Shown here: in pieces, positions 1 through 5,802 of the stretch | Layout of the letters: the number at the start of each line of letters is the position of its first letter | How positions within the stretch are numbered: the stretch's first letter is position 1 | Source: Actinomycetes bacterium | GTDB lineage: Bacteria; Actinomycetota; Actinomycetes; Mycobacteriales; Mycobacteriaceae | Assembly (NCBI GenBank): GCA_023417985.1 | Contig: JAEZDV010000020.1 | Location: forward strand, 1 to 21,724 | Reading direction: 5' to 3' | DNA: 21,724 nucleotides | Made by a program: the position numbers and the translations under genes | Notes under the pieces: model-generated | Told to the model about the DNA's origin: nothing | The model's database searches: none | The model's input: the letters and a program-made list of their open reading frames with translations, nothing else

Positions 1-25
1 GCCCGGCGGACAGATTCCGTCGGGC
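1..25. terminator. Hairpin at window edge, likely terminator of an upstream gene
   Basis: Positions 1-10 (GCCCGGCGGA) pair with 16-25 (TCCGTCGGGC) as a 10-bp stem with one G-U pair and a 5-nt loop. No T-tract follows, as is common in actinobacteria. It lies about 40 bp before the first gene, so it most likely ends transcription arriving from the left. A leader structure of the first gene is the alternative. Confidence 0.5.
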
Positions 26-62
26 CGGTCACTGCTCTGTCTCTACGCTGCCGGGGCAGGGG

Positions 63-1682
63 GTGAAGAGGATGCAGATGGACGATCTGCTCCGGTGGAA
101 TCCGGAGGCGCTGAACGACTTCGAGAAGGAACTGGGAGGCTGCGCCGTCCGCGTCGAGCGAGTGCGCGAGGCGGTGGCAGCGCAGGCGGAGTGCGAAGGC
201 CGGTGGCGCGGCGGCGCGCACGCGTCGGCCTCCCGATCCTTTGCCGTGTACGCGTCGGCGCTTGCGGACCACCACGATTCGATTCGCCGCGTGCGGGAAT
301 GCGCGATGCTGGTCGCGCCGGAACTGCGGACGCTGCACACCGAACTCGACGCGACTCGGAATGACGCCGCTGCGGCCGGTTTCGTCGTCACCGACGACGG
401 GACCGTACAGCCGATGGCCGGTGCGTCCACGACACCCGCCGACCGTGCCGGGATCCAGGCGCGAGTGGCAGCACTGCTCGCCCGCGCCACGGAACTCGAC
501 GGTCGGGCAGCGGCCGTCCTGTCGCGAGAAGCCGACGAAGACCACCGCGCAGAGCAGACGGACTCGGTGGCGTTCGATGGCACCCGAACCCCGGTTCCCG
601 ACCTGCCTGCGACACCGGTACCGGGTACTCCGCCCGACACTGTGGCGCAGTGGTGGCGCGCTCTGGACGAACGGGACCGCGCCGCGCTCCTGTCCGCCCG
701 TCCGGATGCGATCGGTGCGCTGGACGGCATCCCGGCCGATGCTCGCGATGCGGCCAACCGTGTGTTGCTCGACGTCGAGCGTCGCCGGCTCGAAGAGATC
801 GCGGACCGATTGCGAACCGAACTCGGCGGCAACCTGTTCGGGGGCCTGCTCACCGACGCGGACGCCGGCCTCGAACAGACCGACAAGAAACTCGCGGCAC
901 TCGATGCGCTCGACGAGGTGCTGGCTCGAAGCGACCGGCATCTCCTCTCCCTCGATCTGTCGGGGCGGGAGGCGATGGCGGCGGTGGCGGTGGGGAACGT
1001 CGACGCGGCCGACCACGTCGCGGTGTTCGTGCCGGGTGCCGGTTCCACCGTCCAGGGCGGTCTCGGTGGTTACGACACGCAGGTCGCGGCGCTGCGCGAC
1101 GAAGCGCAGCGGCACGTCGGCGACCGCTCCGGGCACGGCGGGTCGGTCGCCGCAGTCACTTGGCTGAACTATCAGGCACCGCAATGGGGTTGGGGACTCG
1201 CGTTCACCGCGCGCAGCCCCGTCTCCGACCTCGCGGCGCAGATCGCTGCTCCACGCCTGTCGGGTTTTCTCGAAGGGCTGGCGGCGTCTCGCGCCGACGA
1301 CCCCGACGTGACGGTCGTGGGGCACTCCTACGGTGCCCTGGTCGCGGGTCTCGCGCTCCGGCAGGGCGCCGATGCCGATGCCGCGGTCTTCCTCGGTGCA
1401 CCCGGAATCGGCACCGACGACGTACGTGAACTCGGATTGCCCGGCGGGGCGGCGTATCTGATCGAGGCTCGGCGCGACGCATTCGCCGACGTCGGTACGT
1501 TCGGCGGGGACCCGAGCTTCCTCGACGGTCTGACGCATCTCCCGTCGGGCGCGGGGACGTCGGCCACGGGAGAACCACTTCTCGGCATCACCGGACACAG
1601 TTCCTATCTCCAACCCGGGACGACGAGTTCGTACCAGGTTGCAGCGGTGGTCGCCGGTGGCACAGGACGGAATGCAGCGTGA
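63..1682 (+). CDS. WXG-like/DUF1023 alpha/beta hydrolase
   Basis: The 539-residue protein has two parts. Residues 5-100 are helical with a W48-R49-G50 turn between two amphipathic helices, the layout of WXG100/ESX-type proteins. The C-terminal half is an alpha/beta hydrolase of the DUF1023 family. Its nucleophile elbow GHSYG puts the catalytic Ser at about residue 422, and an HSSY motif puts the probable catalytic His at about 512. The substrate is unknown; an acyl ester or lipid is a guess from the fold. No signal peptide is seen. The start is GTG at 63; an in-frame ATG at 72 would remove three residues. The stop overlaps the next gene by 4 bp (GTGA), which implies translational coupling. 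The family call is firm; secretion by a type VII system is inferred only from the N-terminal fold. Confidence 0.85.
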   Translation: MKRMQMDDLLRWNPEALNDFEKELGGCAVRVERVREAVAAQAECEGRWRGGAHASASRSFAVYASALADHHDSIRRVRECAMLVAPELRTLHTELDATRNDAAAAGFVVTDDGTVQPMAGASTTPADRAGIQARVAALLARATELDGRAAAVLSREADEDHRAEQTDSVAFDGTRTPVPDLPATPVPGTPPDTVAQWWRALDERDRAALLSARPDAIGALDGIPADARDAANRVLLDVERRRLEEIADRLRTELGGNLFGGLLTDADAGLEQTDKKLAALDALDEVLARSDRHLLSLDLSGREAMAAVAVGNVDAADHVAVFVPGAGSTVQGGLGGYDTQVAALRDEAQRHVGDRSGHGGSVAAVTWLNYQAPQWGWGLAFTARSPVSDLAAQIAAPRLSGFLEGLAASRADDPDVTVVGHSYGALVAGLALRQGADADAAVFLGAPGIGTDDVRELGLPGGAAYLIEARRDAFADVGTFGGDPSFLDGLTHLPSGAGTSATGEPLLGITGHSSYLQPGTTSSYQVAAVVAGGTGRNAA

Positions 1683-2191
1683 CCCGGATAATCGGTGACC
1701 GCGAGCAGCGCGCAGGGATCGTGATGGGTGCACTGATCGCCGTTCTTCTCACCCTGCCGGGCTGCGCACCGCGACCGGTTCCCGTCGCGAAACCGGCACC
1801 GGTCGCCACGACCAGTCGCGGTGCAGTCGAGTTCTACAGCGGGGTCCAGCGCGACATCCTCACCGCCCTGTCCGCCGAGTTCCCCGGCGTGCGCTTCACG
1901 CAGCGGTTCGCCCGGTCCTCCGCGTCGTGCACGCTGCCGGACCACACCGTGGGCACGCTCGTGCATCTGCCCATCTACGGATCGGAAGTGCCCGTGCCCG
2001 CCGACGCACTGAGCCGCGCGGCCGCTGTCTTCGAGAAGGTCGCGGCCCGTGCGGGATTCCACGAACCGCTCGTGATGCCACCCGACGTGGGTTTCGCCTT
2101 CCGGATGTTCGCGGAAGACGGCTCGTACATCACGTTCGGGAGTTACGTCGCCTCCACGGTCGCGGTCACCACGGGTTGCTACCGGGAGTGA
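1679..2191 (+). CDS. LppA-like lipoprotein
   Basis: The 170-residue protein starts with a short charged segment (MTRIIGDREQR), a hydrophobic stretch at about 14-27 and the lipobox-like LPGC, with Cys29 as probable lipidation site. It should therefore be exported and anchored to the outer face of the membrane. The mature part ends with a DG...F pattern and a terminal GCYRE. From memory this resembles the mycobacterial LppA/LppB family, whose members end in a similar GC motif. The GTG start at 1679 overlaps the hydrolase stop. The later ATG at 1724 is disfavoured because it would leave no charged n-region. Function is unknown. Tight coupling to the hydrolase suggests a partner or inhibitor role (inference). 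Confidence 0.75.
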   Translation: MTRIIGDREQRAGIVMGALIAVLLTLPGCAPRPVPVAKPAPVATTSRGAVEFYSGVQRDILTALSAEFPGVRFTQRFARSSASCTLPDHTVGTLVHLPIYGSEVPVPADALSRAAAVFEKVAARAGFHEPLVMPPDVGFAFRMFAEDGSYITFGSYVASTVAVTTGCYRE

Positions 2192-2282
2192 CGCGCAGGG
2201 CGGGTTGTCCCGGGCTCAGTCGCTCCGGTCGGTTACGCTCGTGCTTTCCGTGTCAGCTGTGAGTCGGCGAGGGGACAGGGAT

Positions 2283-3344
2283 ATGCGTCCGATGCTCGGC
2301 GTTGCCGTAGACGACGGCGAAGTGTGCGCGGTGCTCGTAGACGCCGACGTGCCCACGCTCGGACCGTTCGACTCACAGCGCCTCGTCGCGGAGCGCGGTG
2401 CAGATCCGGCCGAGACCGCAGCGTCAGCCGTCGTCGCGATGACCGAGCGGGCCGCGAAAGCCTCGTTGACGATCCTGTCGATCGGCCTCACGGTCACCCC
2501 CGGCGGGGGCGTCGAAGCCGGGGAGGTCGCGGACGCGATCGGAGCCGTCACCGACACTCCCGTCGAGATCGTCCCACTCGACGACGCCAGGCTGGCCTAC
2601 CTCGCCGGCGCCCCGGAACTCGCCTCGACGCCGGTGCTCGCACTCCACACCCGAACCTCGAACGTCGAATCCGCGTCGATCGCAGACATCGTGTCGCGCA
2701 CCGTGCTCGCGTCGGTCACCCCGGCGGGCGATGTGTTCGGCGGCTACTCCGAATCGCTGCCGGAGGCGATGGACGAAGCGATCGCCCGCGCGGGACAGAC
2801 TCCGAAAGCCGTGGTTTTCCTCGACCTCGAGCCCGGCGACGCCGGTCCGGCGCGGGAACTCGCGACCATCCTGGGTGTCCCGTTCATCACGCCCCACGGC
2901 GTGCCCTGGCATCGCGCGACGGGTGCGTCGCTGGTCGCCGCCGAACGGAACGCGCCGGCTAGCGTTACCGGTGCGCCGGCAGGACGAGGCAGGGGAGCGG
3001 CGCTGCTCGCGGTTCTCGTTGCCCTCGTCGCCATTCTCGGCGGAGGCCTCGCGGTGGCCGTCGGCGGGATCACGCACACGAAGGAGGTCGCGCCGGATCC
3101 GAGCACGTCCGTGTCGTCCTCCGTGCCTGCTCCGGGACCTGAATCCGGTGCGGTCGCTGTGCCGGAGACGCCTGTTGCGGTGCCATCGGATCCGTGCGGC
3201 GATGCCCGGCCGGTGTCGTGGCCGGTCCGCGCGTCCGATCCCGACGTGCCGGGCCCGGCCGGAGCAGACCGAGGTACCGTCCCCGGTGCGCCGGTACCCG
3301 GCGGCTCGGATCCGTGTGCGCCGGAACTCTCGGTCACACCCTGA
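2283..3344 (+). CDS. Membrane-anchored DUF7159-like protein
   Basis: This protein has 353 residues. The ATG at 2283 is chosen over an upstream in-frame start at 2205 because GAGGGGACAGGG lies just before it. Residues 1-230 form a soluble domain opening with LGVAVDDGEVCAVLVD, an actin/Hsp70-like beta-hairpin pattern that recalls the mycobacterial DUF7159 family. An Arg-containing RGRG stretch precedes one transmembrane helix at about 239-262, so the N-terminal domain should be cytoplasmic. The outer tail (263-353) is rich in Pro, Ser and Val and carries two SDPC motifs (about residues 302-305 and 342-345) whose cysteines could form a disulfide. It follows the lipoprotein gene by 91 bp on the same strand. 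The biochemical role is unknown. Confidence 0.7.
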   Translation: MRPMLGVAVDDGEVCAVLVDADVPTLGPFDSQRLVAERGADPAETAASAVVAMTERAAKASLTILSIGLTVTPGGGVEAGEVADAIGAVTDTPVEIVPLDDARLAYLAGAPELASTPVLALHTRTSNVESASIADIVSRTVLASVTPAGDVFGGYSESLPEAMDEAIARAGQTPKAVVFLDLEPGDAGPARELATILGVPFITPHGVPWHRATGASLVAAERNAPASVTGAPAGRGRGAALLAVLVALVAILGGGLAVAVGGITHTKEVAPDPSTSVSSSVPAPGPESGAVAVPETPVAVPSDPCGDARPVSWPVRASDPDVPGPAGADRGTVPGAPVPGGSDPCAPELSVTP

Positions 3345-3364
3345 CGTCGAACAGCCCTGTCAGG
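3340..3364. terminator. Small convergent hairpin spanning both stop codons
   Basis: CCTGAC (3340-3345) and GTCAGG (3359-3364) form a 6-bp perfect stem with a 13-nt loop. The left arm contains the TGA of the + strand gene and the right arm contains the TGA of the - strand glycerate kinase gene. With only 15 bp between the two genes, this is the only visible candidate for a bidirectional terminator. The stem is short. Confidence 0.35.
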
Positions 3365-4316
3365 CGCGCAGTTCCGCGCCTGCCCGGATCATCGCATCGA
3401 GATCCGAGGCGACCACGACATCCGTGAAGCGTGACCGATAGTCGCCGAGGTCGTCGCCCACCGAGCCCACGACCGCGACCACAGGCACGCCGTCGCAGCG
3501 GGCAAGGACCGCGGAGACGATCTTGCCCGCGCGCGACTGCCCGTCGAGCCTGCCCTCTCCGACCACCACCAGATCTGCAGAGCGCACTGCCGCGTCGAAG
3601 CCGACGGAGTCGAGTACGAAGTCGGCGCCGGAGCGCAGTTCCGCATCGAACCGCGCCCACATGCCCCCCGAGAACCCGCCCGCAGCACCGGTTCCCGCGA
3701 CCGCTCCGGGGTCGCGGGGCAGTGACGCGGCGGCCTCCTCGAGCCGACGTGTGAGGACCTCGACCGTCGCGGGGTCGGCGCCCTTCTGCGGTCCGAAGAC
3801 CCGGGCCGCGTCGGTGTACCGGGTGGTGACGTCGGTGAGGACGGTGACGCGGGCGTCACCGAGGCCACCCGCGTCGTCGATCGCGGCGATTGCGCCGAGT
3901 CCACCGTCGGTGGTCGCGGAACCGCCTGCGGCAACGACGATGTGCCGGGCTCCGCGCCGCGCCGCCTCGGCCATGAGCATCCCCGTCCCGTAGGTGTCGG
4001 CGGTGACCGCGTCACGTGGGCCGTCGTGCGGAGTGGTGATGCCGCTGGCAGCGGCGAGTTCGACCACCGCGGTGCCGTCGGCCCCGAGGCCGAAGACCGC
4101 GTGACACGGTGCGCGCCACGGGTTCACCGCGTCAGCCCGTACGGTCTCCAACCCGAGCGGGACGGTCAGGGCCGCCAACGTGCCCTCACCACCGTCTGCC
4201 ACGGGCATGCGCGTGGGGTGATGCCCTGCGGACGCGGCTCCCTCGGCAATCGCGTCGGCCACCTCGTCGGCGCCGTACGTTCCCTTGAAACTGTCGGGTG
4301 CGATCAGAATTCGCAT
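3360..4316 (-). CDS. Glycerate kinase, type I (GarK/GlxK family)
   Basis: The 318-residue protein phosphorylates D-glycerate using ATP, feeding photorespiration-like, glyoxylate or serine-derived carbon into glycolysis. Enzymes of this family usually form 2-phosphoglycerate. It opens with MRILIAPDSFKG, the family's N-terminal signature. It has VADGGEGT at about residues 39-46 and the glycine-rich GTGAAGGFSGG towards the C-terminus. The length matches the family. The ATG at 4316 was chosen because everything upstream in frame lacks family similarity and overlaps the preceding gene. The gene starts 34 bp after the HMG-CoA-lyase-like gene on the same strand, so the two are probably co-transcribed. 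No glyoxylate carboligase or tartronate semialdehyde reductase gene is nearby, so the source of glycerate is not evident. Confidence 0.92.
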   Translation of the reverse strand: MRILIAPDSFKGTYGADEVADAIAEGAASAGHHPTRMPVADGGEGTLAALTVPLGLETVRADAVNPWRAPCHAVFGLGADGTAVVELAAASGITTPHDGPRDAVTADTYGTGMLMAEAARRGARHIVVAAGGSATTDGGLGAIAAIDDAGGLGDARVTVLTDVTTRYTDAARVFGPQKGADPATVEVLTRRLEEAAASLPRDPGAVAGTGAAGGFSGGMWARFDAELRSGADFVLDSVGFDAAVRSADLVVVGEGRLDGQSRAGKIVSAVLARCDGVPVVAVVGSVGDDLGDYRSRFTDVVVASDLDAMIRAGAELRA

Positions 4317-4350
4317 GGCACCGTCCACCCGGTCGCGGCGTCGTCGGCGG

Positions 4351-5295
4351 TCACCGCAGGACCCACTCGAAGGCCTGCGCCTCGGACCGCGCACCCTGGC
4401 GTGCGCGGGATCGGTTCGGTTCGTCGAGTTCGGTGACGAGGTCCTCACCGAGTGCCACGAGCGCTCCGAACCGTGCCGGCGTGAGCCACGACGGGCGCAT
4501 CGCGAACAGCAGGTCTTCGCTGGCGGTGTTACCGCTCGCCCCGGGCGCGAACGGGCACCCTCCGAGTCCGGCGAGCGCACCGTCGACAACCCCCGCTCCC
4601 GCCGCGACCGCGGCGAGGCTGTTCGCGACGCCCAACCCCCAGGTGTCGTGCCCGTGGTACACGATGCGCCGCTGCGGTGACTGCGTGCGGACGCGGCGCA
4701 CCAGCGACTCCACCTGGCCGGGCACCGCCTGGCCGAGGGTGTCGGCGAGCACGATGTCGTCCGCGCCCTCGGCCCGCGGGTCGTTCGCGATCTCCAGCAC
4801 CCGGTCGGGGTCGACCGGACCGTCGAACGGACAGGTGAAGGCTGTGGCCAGACACAATTGGATGCTGCCGTTCACTGCGCGCGCGTGTTCGACGGCGGCC
4901 GGCATCGCCTCGAGGCTGACGTCGGTGTCGCGACCGATGTTCGCGCGGTTGTGTGCGTCGGACACCGAGAAGCAGTACTGGAATCGTCGCGCACCCGCTG
5001 CCGCGGCCTTCTCCACATGCCGTGGCGTCGCGACCCACACCCAGCAGCGGTCGAGTTCTTCGGGGGTGAGTGCGGACACCAGTTCGAGGGTGTTCGCCAT
5101 GGGAGGCACCAGATCGGATCGCGCGAGCGAGCCGATCTCGAGCTCCGGCACGCCGGCGGCGAGCAGCGCCCGAACCATCTCGACCTTGCGTTCGGTGGGC
5201 AACATCTTTCCGGTGAGCTGCAGGCCGTCCCGCAGAGTCACGTCCCGGAGGATCGCACCACCAGCATGATCGGTCCCGATCTTCGGTTCGGTCAC
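4351..5295 (-). CDS. Hydroxymethylglutaryl-CoA lyase family protein (MvaB-like)
   Basis: This 314-residue TIM-barrel lyase of the HMGL-like family would split 3-hydroxy-3-methylglutaryl-CoA into acetoacetate and acetyl-CoA, the last step of leucine breakdown. The sequence shows LRDVTLRDGLQL near the N-terminus (the Arg-Asp-Gly-x-Gln signature). Near the C-terminus it has the metal-binding HGHDT motif and GLGGCPFAPGASGN, which carries the family's catalytic Cys. The start is the GTG at 5295, preceded by GGTGGAGG at a good distance; a longer upstream reading from 5406 lacks any family similarity. Family assignment is firm. The exact acyl-CoA substrate is less so, because no leucine-pathway acyl-CoA dehydrogenase or carboxylase gene is adjacent and the neighbour is a glycerate kinase. 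Confidence 0.85.
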   Translation of the reverse strand: MTEPKIGTDHAGGAILRDVTLRDGLQLTGKMLPTERKVEMVRALLAAGVPELEIGSLARSDLVPPMANTLELVSALTPEELDRCWVWVATPRHVEKAAAAGARRFQYCFSVSDAHNRANIGRDTDVSLEAMPAAVEHARAVNGSIQLCLATAFTCPFDGPVDPDRVLEIANDPRAEGADDIVLADTLGQAVPGQVESLVRRVRTQSPQRRIVYHGHDTWGLGVANSLAAVAAGAGVVDGALAGLGGCPFAPGASGNTASEDLLFAMRPSWLTPARFGALVALGEDLVTELDEPNRSRARQGARSEAQAFEWVLR

Positions 5296-5399
5296 CTTCT
5301 CGCCTCCACCCTCGCGCGCACCGTTCTCCTCGGACCAGTATGGTCGCGCGGCAACACGAACACGATTCGTGGACACACCGGGCGGGCGATGGGGGATCT

Positions 5400-5432
5400 G
5401 TGACAAGTGACACTATCCTTCCGATCGGATGG
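5400..5432. promoter_or_regulatory. Possible promoter/operator of the small membrane protein gene
   Basis: The 160-bp divergent spacer holds a tandem repeat GTGACA-A-GTGACA (5400-5412), a TANNNT-type -10 candidate TATCCT (5414-5419) and the perfect palindrome TCCGATCGGA (5420-5429). With one interruption the palindrome extends to CC...GG over 5417-5432. No convincing -35 element is seen. The placement suggests a repressor site at the promoter, but this is inference. Confidence 0.3.
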
Positions 5433-5455
5433 AGACTGCCGGAAGGTACGGGGAA

Positions 5456-5653
5456 ATGGGTGTGTTCGTCGGGAAAGCGCTGCTCTGGCTTGCGCTGTTG
5501 GCAGGACTGGTGGGGGCCGGCGTCGCCGTGTACGCCCTCCACGTCAACGGTGCGGTGGGGTCGCTGATCGTTGCTTCCGTCGCGGGCCTGGTGTTGCTCC
5601 GGCTGAGGCCGGAAGCTCAGGGCGACGCGGAAGGTGACGCCGCCGCGACCTGA
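5456..5653 (+). CDS. Small two-helix membrane protein
   Basis: The 65-residue protein has two predicted transmembrane helices (about residues 4-26 and 31-48) and a short polar, acidic C-terminal tail (RLRPEAQGDAEGDAAAT). The ATG at 5456 is preferred over an in-frame ATG at 5429 because AAGGTACGGGGA directly precedes it. The earlier start would also add a polar stretch before the first helix. Similar two-helix proteins are common and unnamed in actinobacteria; no family is recognised. It stands alone, divergent from the HMG-CoA-lyase-like gene, and a small hairpin follows. Confidence 0.6.
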   Translation: MGVFVGKALLWLALLAGLVGAGVAVYALHVNGAVGSLIVASVAGLVLLRLRPEAQGDAEGDAAAT

Positions 5654-5654
5654 C

Positions 5655-5676
5655 GTGTGCCGCCGAGGGGGCACGC
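5655..5676 (+). terminator. Weak hairpin after the small membrane protein gene
   Basis: GTGTGCC (5655-5661) pairs with GGCACGC (5670-5676) as a 7-bp stem with one G-U pair and an 8-nt loop. It begins one base after the stop codon. No T-tract follows. Confidence 0.35.
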
Positions 5677-5708
5677 TGCGGCGACAGTTTCGTCGCGGGT
5701 CGGAAATG

Positions 5709-5740
5709 TATGCTTGGCGGCCGGGTGCCCTGATCAGGGC
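5709..5740 (+). promoter_or_regulatory. Candidate -10 box and 14-bp palindrome upstream of the 698-residue gene
   Basis: TATGCT (5709-5714) fits the actinobacterial TANNNT -10 pattern. About a dozen bases downstream lies the perfect 14-bp palindrome GCCCTGATCAGGGC (5727-5740). If transcription starts near 5721 the palindrome would sit just downstream of the start, where a bound repressor would block elongation. No clear -35 box is seen. Confidence 0.35.
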
Positions 5741-5802
5741 GTCGGGCGCGGAATTGGGGCCCGCGGTCGTCCCCTTCGGTCGCGGAAGAGGAGCAACGGG
5801 TC

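Noticed and set aside
4317..4589. N-terminal extension of the glycerate kinase reading frame
   Set aside because: The extension is Arg/Ser-rich, overlaps the upstream lyase gene and lies before the family's conserved first residues MRILIAPDSFKG.
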